Notes: generated by a model not told the origin, from the sequence alone. 64,000 nucleotides of DNA from an uncultured Erythrobacter sp. (GCF_947492365.1 NZ_CANLMB010000001.1:186001-250000); one strand, 5' to 3'; shown: positions 35,715 to 45,298, numbered from the stretch's first letter. Numbers and translations: made by a program.

Positions 35715-35736
35715 GGACCGGACGGAGGTCCGGTCC
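35715..35736 (-). repeat. hairpin with CTCC loop, related to the mosaic repeats
   Basis: On the minus strand GGACCGGAC-CTCC-GTCCGGTCC is followed by TTGG. A 9-bp stem with a CTCC loop is the form of the terminal hairpin of the mosaic repeats, where TCCTCGG follows. It lies 13 bases beyond the glycosyltransferase stop, so it can also serve as its terminator. Confidence 0.5.
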
Positions 35737-35748
35737 GCACGCAGCAAA

Positions 35749-36963
35749 CTACGCGGCGGCTTCGGCTGCCGCTTCCGCCTCTTGCAGCGCGCGACGGTCT
35801 TCGATCAGGCGCACATAGGTGTCTGCGACGACCTGATTGATCGCTTCCCAGCTGTATTCGCGGCTGCGATCTTCGCCTGCCTGACCATGCGCCATGCGCA
35901 AGGCGGGATCGGTGCAATAGGGCGCGATGGCTTCGGCGAGGCCTTCGCTGTCTGGCGCGGCGTTCGAGCCTTTGCCTTTAAGCGGCACGAGCCGGCCGGT
36001 CTCGCCATCGGTAACGAGGCTCGATGCGCCGGTCGCTCCTGCTGCCACCACCGGCAACCCGCAGGCCATGGCTTCCAGTGTTACATTGCCGAACGTCTCG
36101 GTGATCGACGGGTTGAGGAAGATGTCCCCGCTCGCCAGCGCCTTGCCCAGATCAGCGCCGGTCTTGAACCCTGCGAAGATACCGCCCGGAAGCGCCTCTT
36201 CGAACCAGCCGCGCGCCGGGCCGTCGCCGATCACCAGAACCTTGTGCGGAACCTGACGCTTGCGCAGCTGGACGATAGTTTCGGCAAAGACGTCGAGGCC
36301 CTTTTCCATCACCAGCCGCCCGAGAAAGACAATCGCGACGTCGTCCTCCTCAAGGCCAAGCGAGCGGCGCAATTCGGGATCGCGTTTCTCGCGCGCAAAG
36401 ATCGTGCGGTCCACCCCGCGTGTCCACAGCGAGATGTCGTCATGCATGTCTGTCGCGATCAGCTCGTCGATCATGCTTTGCGACGGCGCGACCAGCGCAT
36501 CGCAGCGATTGTAGAACCGCCGCAAAATGCCGGTGACGACCGGCTCAAGAAAGGCGAGCTTGTAATAGCGCGGATAGGTTTCGAACCGCGTGTGGACCGA
36601 GGCAAGCACGGGAATGTCGTGATCCTGCGCCCAGCTCAGCGCCGCGTGGCCCGAGGGATCGGGCGAAGACAGGTGAACGATGTTGGGCTTGAACTTGGCC
36701 AGATCGCGCTTCACCGCGCGCCCCAGCCGCAAGGGCAGGCGATATTCGCCGCGACCCTTCACCGGCATGCGCACATTGGGAACGCCAACCAGATCGCCGG
36801 TCGGTTCGAAATCGGGATTTTCGACCGTAGGCGCATAGATCCGCACCGCTGCGCCTTTGGCCAGCAGTGATCCAACAAGACGGTTGAGCGCCTGATTCGC
36901 CCCGTCTCGTGTGTAATTGTAATTGCCGCTGAAAAGGGCGATCCTGAGGTCCGATGTTTTCAT
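35749..36963 (-). CDS. glycosyltransferase family 4 (GT-B fold)
   Basis: About 404 residues from ATG 36963; the frame continues upstream to 37137 but reads through a dispersed repeat there. N-terminal domain with the acceptor-side GNYNYTRDGANQALNRLVGSLLAKG, LSSPDPSGHAALSWAQ and SVHTRFETYPRYYKL. The C-terminal nucleotide-sugar domain has FLGRLVMEKGLDVF and the E-x7-E region SITETFGNVTLEAMACGLPVVA. Relatives make glycolipids (mannosyl, glucosyl or glucuronosyl transfer); in sphingomonads a glycosphingolipid role is possible, but that is inference. Confidence 0.88.
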   Translation of the reverse strand: MKTSDLRIALFSGNYNYTRDGANQALNRLVGSLLAKGAAVRIYAPTVENPDFEPTGDLVGVPNVRMPVKGRGEYRLPLRLGRAVKRDLAKFKPNIVHLSSPDPSGHAALSWAQDHDIPVLASVHTRFETYPRYYKLAFLEPVVTGILRRFYNRCDALVAPSQSMIDELIATDMHDDISLWTRGVDRTIFAREKRDPELRRSLGLEEDDVAIVFLGRLVMEKGLDVFAETIVQLRKRQVPHKVLVIGDGPARGWFEEALPGGIFAGFKTGADLGKALASGDIFLNPSITETFGNVTLEAMACGLPVVAAGATGASSLVTDGETGRLVPLKGKGSNAAPDSEGLAEAIAPYCTDPALRMAHGQAGEDRSREYSWEAINQVVADTYVRLIEDRRALQEAEAAAEAAA

Positions 36964-37018
36964 CTTGGCGGCTGCAATAGTGCAGGATTTGTAAGTTGGC
37001 GAGGGAGTCTTTGGCTTT

Positions 37019-37283
37019 CGCTCCCACCTCCGTGGGAGCGTCCTCGGTGCTGTTCCTCCCTCGCTACGCTCAGTCGGGCACCTGCGGCTCGCGCGCGTGC
37101 GCTCGCGGGCTGCTAGTCGCAGCCCGAACCATTCCAAGCCATCAGCTTCGCGCCTTACGCTTGGCGCAAGCTAGCTACCATGTCGCGGAGCACGGCGCGC
37201 AGCGCCGCAAGGGCGACTGCTCGTCCGCAGCGGGTGCGGCTTGCCGCACGTCTAGCGAGGACGCGCCCGCGGAGGCGGGCGCG
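37019..37283. repeat. mosaic hairpin repeat, copy 3
   Basis: Same layout as copy 2, with inverted ends: left CGCTCCCAC-CTCC-GTGGGAGCG then TCCTCGG; right CGCGCCCGC-GGAG-GCGGGCGCG preceded by CTAGCGAGGA. Interior: GGGCTGC-TAGTC-GCAGCCC, and CGGCGC-GCA-GCGCCG before CAAGG. It fills most of the 487-base gap between the glycosyltransferase and serC; what remains (37284-37450) is a serC leader with no other feature visible. Confidence 0.82.
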
Positions 37284-37450
37284 CAAAACAAACAACGCGC
37301 GAAAAACAAACAACCCTCCACCCCTCAATCCGGTGACTTCACCAGAAATCACCAACCTCCCTCATTGACTCCCACCCCCACCCCACTAAAGCCGCCGACG
37401 GGCCACGCGGTCCCAACGCCGCGCGTGCTCTCTGTAAGGAGAGAATATCA

Positions 37451-38617
37451 ATGACTAACGTACCTGCCGAGCCGGCAGTAAAGCCGGCGCGTCCCCAATT
37501 TTCATCCGGCCCGACGGTCAAGTTCCCCGGATGGACCCTCGACAAATTGCAAACCGAATCGCTCGGGCGCTCGCATCGCTCCGCGCTTGCCAAAGGTCGT
37601 CTGAAATACGCGATTGACCTCTCTCGCGAGCTGCTGGGCATCCCCGACGACTACCTGATCGGCATTATGCCAGCCTCCGACACCGGCGCTCTCGAAGCAG
37701 CGATGTGGAACATGCTCGACCCCGCGCGCCCGACGACGGTTGCGGCGTGGGAGAGCTTTGGCAATGTCTGGATTCAGGATGCGGCGAAGCAGCTGAAGCT
37801 TCCGAACCTGACGACGCTTTCGGCAGATTACGGCGAGATTCCCGACCTAGCTTCGATCCCGCAGGACAATGACGTTGTCTTCACCTGGAACGGCACGACG
37901 TCCGGCGCGATGATCCCGAACACCGACTGGCTCGCTCCGGGCCGTGAAGGCATCACCATCAACGACGCTACCAGCGCTATCTTCGCGATGGAGATGGACT
38001 GGGCGAAGCTCGATGCGACGACCTATAGCTGGCAAAAGGTTATGGGCAGTGAAGCGCAGCACGGCATGCTGATCCTCTCGCCCAAAGCGGTCGAGCGGAT
38101 TGAAAGCTATGACCCGTCATGGCCGCTGCCCAAACTGTTCCGCATGAAAAAGGGCGACAAGCTCAATCGCGGCATCTTTGAAGGCGCGACGATCAACACG
38201 CCTTCGCTGCTCGCGACCGAGGATTACATCGCCGCGCTCGAATGGGCGAAGTCGATCGGCGGGCGTCAGGCGATGTTCGAACGCGCCAACACCAACGCCA
38301 ATCTGGTCAAGGACTGGATCGAAGCGACGCCGTGGCTCAAGAACATGGTCTCCGACCCGGCGCAGCGCACCAATACCGGCGTGTGCATGCAGTTCACCGG
38401 CGAATGGTATGATGGCCTTTCAGCAGACGATCAGGCCGCAGTGCCCAAGAAGATCGTGAAACTGCTCGAAGACCGCCATGTTGGCTACGACTTCAACGGC
38501 TACCGCGACGCTCCGCCGTCCCTGCGCATCTGGTGCGGCGGCACGCTGGAGGCGTCCGATATCACGGCGCTGCTGCCGTGGATCGAATGGGCCTACGCGA
38601 GCGTTAAAGCCGGTTGA
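37451..38617 (+). CDS. serC: phosphoserine aminotransferase
   Basis: The second step of serine synthesis, a PLP enzyme of the alphaproteobacterial SerC type (388 residues). Visible: FSSGPTVKFPGWTLDKL (about 18-34), GIMPASDTGALEAAMWNML, FTWNGTTSGAMIPN, INDATSAIFAMEMDW and the aldimine region YSWQKVMGSEAQHGMLILSP (Lys about 198). It ends with SLRIWCGGTLE. The start is ATG 37451 with GGAGAG upstream. serA follows 127 bases later with a palindromic repeat in the gap. Confidence 0.96.
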   Translation: MTNVPAEPAVKPARPQFSSGPTVKFPGWTLDKLQTESLGRSHRSALAKGRLKYAIDLSRELLGIPDDYLIGIMPASDTGALEAAMWNMLDPARPTTVAAWESFGNVWIQDAAKQLKLPNLTTLSADYGEIPDLASIPQDNDVVFTWNGTTSGAMIPNTDWLAPGREGITINDATSAIFAMEMDWAKLDATTYSWQKVMGSEAQHGMLILSPKAVERIESYDPSWPLPKLFRMKKGDKLNRGIFEGATINTPSLLATEDYIAALEWAKSIGGRQAMFERANTNANLVKDWIEATPWLKNMVSDPAQRTNTGVCMQFTGEWYDGLSADDQAAVPKKIVKLLEDRHVGYDFNGYRDAPPSLRIWCGGTLEASDITALLPWIEWAYASVKAG

Positions 38618-38642
38618 GCCGAGCGCTTCTCTAACAATTGGC

Positions 38643-38729
38643 GTCGCCCCGGACTTTGATCCGGGGCCCCGCTAACTTCCTTTTCTCCCCGCAAAAAGAA
38701 GCGGGATCCCGGATCAAGTCCGGGATGAC
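38643..38729. repeat. dispersed palindromic repeat (TCATCCCGGACTTGATCCGGGA type)
   Basis: Two related palindromes, CCCCGGACTTTGATCCGGGG and TCCCGGATCAAGTCCGGGA, flank an interior pair. The second ends in TGACG. This is a widespread alphaproteobacterial intergenic repeat (from memory); another copy lies at 63244. It separates serC and serA. Confidence 0.82.
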
Positions 38730-38744
38730 GATTGGAGACATTCC

Positions 38745-40340
38745 ATGACAAAACCCCCAATGAAACCTCGCGTCCTCATCTCCGACAAGATGGACCCCAA
38801 TGCCGCGCGCATATTCGAAGAGCGCGGCTGCGACGTCGATGTCATCACCGGCGAAACCCCCGAAGAGCTGATCGCGCGCATCGGCGATTATGACGGGCTC
38901 GCGATCCGCAGCTCGACCACTGTGACGCCTGCCGTGCTGGACGCGGCGACCAACCTCAAAGTCATTGGCCGCGCAGGCATCGGGGTCGACAATGTCGATA
39001 TTCCCTATGCCAGCGGCAAGGGTGTGGTGGTGATGAACACGCCGTTCGGTAATTCGATCACCACCGCCGAACACGCGATTGCGATGATCATGGCGCTCGC
39101 CCGGATGATCCCGGCAGCCGATGCTCGCACGCAGAAAGGCGAATGGCCCAAGAAGGACTTCATGGGCGTCGAGGTGACCGGCAAAACGCTAGGCCTGATC
39201 GGTGCGGGCAATATTGGCGGGATCGTTGCCAGCCGCGCGCTGGGCCTGAAGATGAAAGTGATCGCCTATGACCCCTTCCTTACCGACGACCGCGCGGTCG
39301 AACTTGGCATCGAAAAGGTCGATCTCGACACGCTGCTGTCGCGCGCCGATTTCGTCAGCCTTCACACCCCGCTGACCGACGAGACGCGCAACATCCTGAG
39401 CCGCGAGCGGCTGGAGAATGCCAAGCCGGGCATCCGCATCGTCAATTGCGCGCGCGGCGGGTTGATCGACGAGGCGGCACTCAAGGACTGCCTCGACAGC
39501 GGTCAGGTTGCAGGCGCAGCGCTCGACGTGTTCGAGACCGAGCCTGCCAAGGAAAGCCCGCTTTTCGGTTCGCCCAATTTCATCTGCACGCCGCATCTTG
39601 GCGCTTCGACCACCGAAGCGCAGGTTAATGTCGCGCTGCAAGTGGCCGAGCAGATGGCCGATTACCTCGTCAATGGCGGCGTCACCAACGCGCTCAACAT
39701 GCCGAGCCTTTCCGCGGAAGAAGCCCCCAAGCTCAAGCCCTATATGGCGCTGGCAGAGCGGCTGGGCAGCCTTGTGGGCCAGCTGGCGCATGGCAACCTC
39801 ACCAAGATCAGCATCGAGCGCGAAGGCGCGGCGGCGGAGCTTTCCGGCAAGCCGATCACCGGCGCGGTGCTGGCGGGCTTTATGCGCCGCTATTCCGACA
39901 CGGTGAACATGGTCAACGCGCCATATCTTGCGAAGGAGCGCGGGCTGGAAGTCAGCGAAGTGCGCCAGACACGCGAGGGGGCCTACAACACGCTGATCCG
40001 CGTCTCGGTCGAGACCGACCAGGGCACGCGCTCGGTCGCAGGCACTTTGTTTGGCAAGCACGAACCGCGTCTGGTGCAGATCTTCGGTATCGGGATCGAA
40101 GCGGAATTGGCGGGGCACATGCTCTATGTCGTGAATGACGACAAGCCGGGTTTTATTGGCCGGATCGGGACTTTGCTGGGTGAGGCTGGCATCAATATCG
40201 GCACCTTCAACCTTGGCCGGCGCGATGCGGGCGGGGAGGCGGTGCTGCTGCTCAGCCTCGACGATGCGCCGGGCGCAGAGGTGATCCAGGCGGCCTGCGC
40301 GCTGGAAGGCGTGAAGGTGGTGAAAGCTTTGAGCTTTTAA
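38745..40340 (+). CDS. serA: D-3-phosphoglycerate dehydrogenase
   Basis: The committed step of serine synthesis: oxidises 3-phosphoglycerate with NAD. 531 residues: N-terminal substrate domain (VLISDKMDPNAARIFEERG), Rossmann domain with GLIGAGNIGGIVASRALGLKMKV (about 149-171), INCARGGLIDEAAL-type helix, DVFETEP and the catalytic His in FICTPHLGASTTEAQ. A C-terminal allosteric-substrate-binding and ACT region (about 330-531) gives the long type I form. The start is ATG 38745. serC is upstream, so two of three serine steps are here. Confidence 0.97.
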   Translation: MTKPPMKPRVLISDKMDPNAARIFEERGCDVDVITGETPEELIARIGDYDGLAIRSSTTVTPAVLDAATNLKVIGRAGIGVDNVDIPYASGKGVVVMNTPFGNSITTAEHAIAMIMALARMIPAADARTQKGEWPKKDFMGVEVTGKTLGLIGAGNIGGIVASRALGLKMKVIAYDPFLTDDRAVELGIEKVDLDTLLSRADFVSLHTPLTDETRNILSRERLENAKPGIRIVNCARGGLIDEAALKDCLDSGQVAGAALDVFETEPAKESPLFGSPNFICTPHLGASTTEAQVNVALQVAEQMADYLVNGGVTNALNMPSLSAEEAPKLKPYMALAERLGSLVGQLAHGNLTKISIEREGAAAELSGKPITGAVLAGFMRRYSDTVNMVNAPYLAKERGLEVSEVRQTREGAYNTLIRVSVETDQGTRSVAGTLFGKHEPRLVQIFGIGIEAELAGHMLYVVNDDKPGFIGRIGTLLGEAGINIGTFNLGRRDAGGEAVLLLSLDDAPGAEVIQAACALEGVKVVKALSF

Positions 40341-40351
40341 TCTGACTTACC

Positions 40352-40386
40352 ATTCGTCATGCGAGCCTTCCGCTTGCATGACGAAT
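40352..40386 (+). repeat. inverted repeat between serA and hisZ
   Basis: ATTCGTCATGC (40352-40362) and GCATGACGAAT (40376-40386) are perfect complements over a 13-base loop in the 63-base serA-hisZ gap. It could be a terminator stem without T-run, or a control hairpin for hisZ. It starts 12 bases after the serA stop. Confidence 0.5.
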
Positions 40387-40403
40387 TGGGTAGGGGCGTG
40401 CCG

Positions 40404-41510
40404 ATGAGCAAATCCAGCGATCTTCTCCCCGTCGGTCTTGAGGACCGCCTGCCGCAATCCGCCGCGCGGATTACCGGCGCCATGCGCGCGTGCCTCGATG
40501 TGCTGGCCTCGCATGGCTATGAGAGGGTGCGCCCGCCGCTGCTCGAATTTGAAAGTTCGCTGGCGAGCCGCATGAAGGGCGTTGCGACCGAGCGCTGTTT
40601 CCGCATGACCGATCCGGCGAGCCTGCGCACGCTGGCTTTGCGTTCAGACATCACCCCGCAGATAAGCCGGATTGCAGCCACCAGCATGAAGGACGCCCCA
40701 CGCCCCTTGCGGCTCGCCTATTCCGGCGACACCGCTTTGATCGAGGCAAGCCAGCTCGACCCGGCGCGCGAGCGGCTACAGCTGGGCGGTGAGCTGATCG
40801 GAGCGGACACGGTTGCGGCGGCAAGCGAGATTGTCAGCACTGCGCTCGAAGCGCTGGCGGCGGCGGGCCTTACCGGATTGTCAGTCGATTTCACCATGCC
40901 TGATCTGGTTGATACGCTCGCGGCGCAGGACGGGTCACTTGATGCAGGCACGGTGGAAGCGATCCGCGCTGAACTCGACACCAAGGATGCTGGCGGGCTG
41001 AAAGCGGCGGGCGGGGCGGCCTATCTGCCGCTGCTCTACGCCGCAGGGCCGATCGCCGACGCCCTGCCGCAATTGCGCGAGCTGGATGCCAGCGGTGTGC
41101 TGGCAACGCGGCTCGACGGGCTGGAGGCGATTGCAGCGCGGGTGGGCAGCCTTGCGCGCGTCACCCTCGACCCGACCGAACGGCACGGGTTCGAATATCA
41201 AAGCTGGTTCGGCTTCACCCTCTATGCCGAGGGCGTGCGCGGAGCCGCCGGGCGCGGGGGCACCTACCGGATTAGCGGCAGCGAGGAAGCCGCCACCGGC
41301 TTCACCCTCTATCTCGACCGGCTGGCCGAGGCAGTGCCGCAGCCGGAAGCGGCCACCACAATCTACCTGCCCGACGGGCACGACGCGGCCATCGCGGGAG
41401 CCTTTCGCGCACAGGGCGCGCGCACCATTTCGCAGCTATCCGCTGACGAAGACCCCGCACGGCTGGGCTGCACCCATATCCTGACGGGCAGCGACCTCAG
41501 CGAGATCTGA
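40404..41510 (+). CDS. hisZ: ATP phosphoribosyltransferase regulatory subunit
   Basis: A class II aminoacyl-tRNA synthetase-like protein (368 residues) without tRNA charging activity, needed with the short HisG for histidine synthesis. N-terminal LLPVGLEDRLPQSAARITGAM, motif 2-like TDPASLRTLALRSDITPQISRIAA (about 70-93) and RPLRLAYSGDTAL, then RGAAGRGGTYRIS, the histidyl-synthetase-like loop. I chose ATG 40404 over an in-frame ATG at 40359 that lies inside the inverted repeat. hisG is not in the window. Confidence 0.93.
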   Translation: MSKSSDLLPVGLEDRLPQSAARITGAMRACLDVLASHGYERVRPPLLEFESSLASRMKGVATERCFRMTDPASLRTLALRSDITPQISRIAATSMKDAPRPLRLAYSGDTALIEASQLDPARERLQLGGELIGADTVAAASEIVSTALEALAAAGLTGLSVDFTMPDLVDTLAAQDGSLDAGTVEAIRAELDTKDAGGLKAAGGAAYLPLLYAAGPIADALPQLRELDASGVLATRLDGLEAIAARVGSLARVTLDPTERHGFEYQSWFGFTLYAEGVRGAAGRGGTYRISGSEEAATGFTLYLDRLAEAVPQPEAATTIYLPDGHDAAIAGAFRAQGARTISQLSADEDPARLGCTHILTGSDLSEI

Positions 41511-41633
41511 TACGTCTCGCGGGGCCCCCGCATGATTGTATCCCAGCGACAATCGCAACAAATCACCTGTTATTCAGGATCAAACCTCTATAGCTTTTGC
41601 CTGAAATCAAAGGGCACGATCACAGGGGCGCAG

Positions 41634-43712
41634 ATGACACGCACACGGACTTCACTTCTCGCATGCACGGCACTGGCCGCTTTTGTCGCGGCTCCTGCTC
41701 AGGCGAGTATCGATGAATACACTGTCGCGGGCGAAGACCTTGTGCGGATCAACCTCGAAATCTGCTCGGCCGAGAGCCAGCTGGCGGTGCGCGGCGATAC
41801 CGGCACCGACCTCGATTTCGTGGTCAGCAATTCGCGCGGTGGACAGGTCCATTCCGATCAGGGGATCGATGATTATCTCTCCGTCGTGATCGAGAAAGAG
41901 GGCGAGGGGTGCGAAACCTTCGGTCTTGCGGTCTCCAATCTGGGTGAAGAGGAAAACACCTTCACCGTGGTGCTGGAGCCGGTCACCGAAAGCTCGCCGC
42001 GCATCGAGAAATACATCATTCAGCCCAGCGCCACTCAAACTGTCGATTTCAAGGCCTGCGGGACTTCGGCGCAATTGCTCGCGCGCGGCGACGGCGACAC
42101 CGATCTCGATTTTATCGTGCGCAATTCCGATGGCGCGGTGGTGCATGAGAATGACGACCTGTCCGATGAGACAACCGCGACGCTCGCCGGATTGCTGTCG
42201 GATTGCGAGAAGTTCGAGATGGAAGTCGCTAATCTGGGCGAGGTCTATAACGCGCTGATGGTGATGGTCTCGCCCGAAGGGGTGAGCGAGGAGCCGTTCA
42301 GCGGCACCGCGCCGAGCACCAGCCTTGCTTCGAATTCGACTTCCGCGGTGTCGCGGGTGAGCACGGTTGCCGAGGAAAGCGGGCCGGGCAGCTACAACGC
42401 TGCGGCCAATTCCTCCATCCGCGTCGATCTGCCAGTGTGCAGCACCAGCCTGCTCGAAGTGCGCGGCGATGGTGACACCGATCTCGACTTCACCATCACC
42501 GATGAGGGTGGCGATACCATCCATTCCGACTTCGACCTGTCCGATGTGACCTATGCGACGCTATCGCCCTCTGACGGCTGCGAGACGTTTGCGATGGCGG
42601 TCGACAATCTGGGCGATGTTTACAACGTCTTCTCGGTCACGCTGACCGATGTGAACGAGCAGGGCGGCGTCTCGGGTTCAGGGCAGTACCGGATCAACGC
42701 GACGTCGGAGACCAAGATGTTGCTGCGCGTTTGCGAAACGACGCGGGTTGCTGCGCGCGGGGACGGGGACACCGATCTCGATTTCGATATCAACGATTCA
42801 AGCGGCGCGTCGGTTCATACCGATTACGACATGACCGACCAGACCGATTTCACCCTCGATCCTGGATCAGGCTGCGAGAATTTCCAGATGTCGGTGAGCA
42901 ATTTGGGCGATGTCTACAACATCCTCACGGTGACCTATAATGGCGAGGAATTGGGGCCGGATGCGGCCGTGGCGAGGCCGCCTTCGCCGATTGCAATCGC
43001 TCCGGCTCCGCCTCCGGTGATCCCCAGCTTGCCAAGCAGCGGTAACGAAGTGGTGGGCAGCGGTCCGGGCGAATATCGCGCCGATGCCAACAGCAAAGTG
43101 ACGGTCAATCTGCGGCTTTGCGACGTGACTTGGGTCACTGTCGCAGGTAACGGCGATACCGATCTTGATTTCGTCGTCCGCGCCGAAAATGGCGACGTGA
43201 TCCATTCCAACTACGACATGACCGACGTGACCGCGTTTTCCGCTGATCCGGGGCGCAAATGCTCTACCTTCCAGCTTGAAGTCAGCAATCTTGGTCAGGT
43301 CTATAATGTGTTCTTCGTCAGCACAGCGAACGGGTGGGAAGACGCACACGCTGCTGCGGAAGCCGTCGCTGATGCCGTAGCAGCCGCCGCAGAAGCTGCC
43401 GCAACTGAAACCATCGTCGATGTGCCGGAAGACACGATCAGCCCGGATGGTGCCAACCGCAATATCGCGCTGCTCAACCGTTCGGGCGAAGCGCTCACTT
43501 CGATCCAGTGGTCAAACTCGGCCGTGGTCGATTGGGGTGAGAACAAGCTGGGCGATAGCGGGATGCTCGCCAGCGGACAGCAATGGAACATCAATGTCTA
43601 TGACGGTTCGGCGGCGTGTATCTTTGACTTCAAAGGCGTGACCGCTGGTGGGCGCGAGATTGCTGTCACGCAGATCAACGCCTGCGAAGTGACCAGCGTG
43701 ACCTTCGAGTAA
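41634..43712 (+). CDS. secreted protein with five tandem PPC-like repeats
   Basis: About 692 residues from ATG 41634. Signal peptide about 1-24 (ALAAFVAAPAQA). Five tandem units of about 90-110 residues follow, each with a first Cys, then the conserved core RGDGDTDLDF, then HSDxDLSD, a GCExFxMxVxNLGxVYN block with a second Cys, and a closing beta strand. The pattern resembles the bacterial pre-peptidase C-terminal (PPC) domain; the Asp-rich core may bind calcium. A Pro-rich linker precedes the fifth unit, then an Ala-rich stretch and a C-terminal domain (about 600-692). No catalytic domain is visible. Function unknown. Confidence 0.8.
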   Translation: MTRTRTSLLACTALAAFVAAPAQASIDEYTVAGEDLVRINLEICSAESQLAVRGDTGTDLDFVVSNSRGGQVHSDQGIDDYLSVVIEKEGEGCETFGLAVSNLGEEENTFTVVLEPVTESSPRIEKYIIQPSATQTVDFKACGTSAQLLARGDGDTDLDFIVRNSDGAVVHENDDLSDETTATLAGLLSDCEKFEMEVANLGEVYNALMVMVSPEGVSEEPFSGTAPSTSLASNSTSAVSRVSTVAEESGPGSYNAAANSSIRVDLPVCSTSLLEVRGDGDTDLDFTITDEGGDTIHSDFDLSDVTYATLSPSDGCETFAMAVDNLGDVYNVFSVTLTDVNEQGGVSGSGQYRINATSETKMLLRVCETTRVAARGDGDTDLDFDINDSSGASVHTDYDMTDQTDFTLDPGSGCENFQMSVSNLGDVYNILTVTYNGEELGPDAAVARPPSPIAIAPAPPPVIPSLPSSGNEVVGSGPGEYRADANSKVTVNLRLCDVTWVTVAGNGDTDLDFVVRAENGDVIHSNYDMTDVTAFSADPGRKCSTFQLEVSNLGQVYNVFFVSTANGWEDAHAAAEAVADAVAAAAEAAATETIVDVPEDTISPDGANRNIALLNRSGEALTSIQWSNSAVVDWGENKLGDSGMLASGQQWNINVYDGSAACIFDFKGVTAGGREIAVTQINACEVTSVTFE

Positions 43713-44008
43713 GCGCTCGCGCATTTTCCTACTTGCGTGGGGTGTGGCAGATGGGGCGGATGTCGCCGCATCGCCCCCCTTTCACCTCGTCTTCCACAGG
43801 CGGGCCAATGGACCGAAAGCCTAAGGTTACACCCATTCGCGCGAATTTTGCGAATTCCCGCGTGAAATCATGCGTTTGTGAAGTCAGGAAGTTTTTCAAA
43901 AACCCCACTTGCGCGGTCCAACTCTCGCTTGCCGCAGACGGCCTCTTGCTCTTGTCCGATGGAGCGCCTAGGCCCCGCGCGGTTTGCTCAGAGCGAGGAA
44001 CGAATTGA
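43713..44008. other. purA leader without a gene
   Basis: The 296-base gap between the secreted repeat protein and purA holds no credible ORF. A GGGGCG/CGCCCC stem at 43753-43777 followed by a short T-run is a weak candidate terminator for the upstream gene. I see nothing else supported. Confidence 0.5.
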
Positions 44009-45298
44009 ATGGCTAACGTCACCGTAATCGGCGCCCAGTGGGGCGATGAAGGCAAAGGCAAGATCGTCGACTGGCTTGCGAGCCGCGCGGATGCCGTTGT
44101 GCGCTTTCAGGGCGGCCACAATGCCGGTCACACGCTGGTGATCGACGGCAAGGTGTTCAAGCTGTCGCTGCTGCCATCGGGCATCGTCTCGGGCACGATG
44201 AGCATGATCGGCAATGGCGTGGTTCTGGACCCGTGGGCCTTGCGCGATGAGGTCGCCAAGCTGGAAGGCCAGGGCGTTGAGATCAGCGCGGACAACCTCG
44301 CTGTTGCTGACAATTGCCCGCTGATCCTGCCGCTCCACCGCGACCTTGATGGATTGCGCGAAACCGCTGCGGGCAAGGGCAAGATCGGCACTACGGGGCG
44401 CGGAATTGGCCCGGCTTACGAAGACAAGGTTGGCCGCCGTGCGATCCGCGTGTGCGACCTTGCGCATCTCGACGATCTGGAGCCGCAGCTCGATCGCCTC
44501 TGCGCACACCACGACGCTTTGCGCGCTGGCTTTGACCAGCCGCCAGTGGACCGCGAAGCCTTGCTTGCCGAACTGCGCGATGTTGCTCCCTTCGTGCTGC
44601 GGTTCGCGCAGCCTGTGTGGAAGCGATTGAAGAAGGTCCGCAAGGCGGGCGCCAAGATCCTGTTCGAAGGCGCGCAGGGCGTGCTGCTTGATGTCGATCA
44701 CGGCACCTATCCCTTCGTCACCAGCTCGAACACGGTGAGCGGCACTGCGGCGAGCGGCAGCGGGCTTGGCCCCAATGCAACCGGCTTCGTGCTGGGCATA
44801 GTCAAGGCTTACACCACCCGCGTCGGCTCCGGCCCGTTCCCGACCGAGCTTGACGACGATGTCGGGCAGCGTCTGGGCGAGCGCGGGCACGAGTTTGGCA
44901 CTGTCACCGGCCGTCAGCGCCGCGTCGGCTGGTTCGACGCCGTGCTGGTGCGTCAGACCTGCGCGGTCTCGGGCGTGACCGGCATTGCGCTGACCAAGAT
45001 TGACGTGCTGGACGGGCTGGAGACGGTCAAGATCTGCACCGGCTACCGGCTGCGCGGGAACGTCTATGACTACCTGCCGACCCACTCCGCCGATCAGGCT
45101 GCAGTTGAACCGATCTACGAAGAGATGGAAGGCTGGAGCGAAAGCACAGCCGGTGCGCGCAGCTATGCTGATCTGCCTGCCAATGCGATCAAGTATATCC
45201 AGCGCATTCAGGAACTGATCGAGTGCCCGGTCTCGCTGGTCTCGACCAGTCCGGAGCGCGACGACACGATCCTGATGCGCGATCCGTTCGAGGACTAA
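44009..45298 (+). CDS. purA: adenylosuccinate synthetase
   Basis: Converts IMP and aspartate to adenylosuccinate with GTP, in AMP synthesis. 429 residues: [19 protein letters not shown] (about 5-23, the P-loop), [25 protein letters not shown] (about 128-143), [23 protein letters not shown], and the C-terminal [17 protein letters not shown]. The length is standard. The start is ATG 44009. Transcription is independent of the flanking genes by spacing. Confidence 0.97.
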   Translation: MANVTVIGAQWGDEGKGKIVDWLASRADAVVRFQGGHNAGHTLVIDGKVFKLSLLPSGIVSGTMSMIGNGVVLDPWALRDEVAKLEGQGVEISADNLAVADNCPLILPLHRDLDGLRETAAGKGKIGTTGRGIGPAYEDKVGRRAIRVCDLAHLDDLEPQLDRLCAHHDALRAGFDQPPVDREALLAELRDVAPFVLRFAQPVWKRLKKVRKAGAKILFEGAQGVLLDVDHGTYPFVTSSNTVSGTAASGSGLGPNATGFVLGIVKAYTTRVGSGPFPTELDDDVGQRLGERGHEFGTVTGRQRRVGWFDAVLVRQTCAVSGVTGIALTKIDVLDGLETVKICTGYRLRGNVYDYLPTHSADQAAVEPIYEEMEGWSESTAGARSYADLPANAIKYIQRIQELIECPVSLVSTSPERDDTILMRDPFED

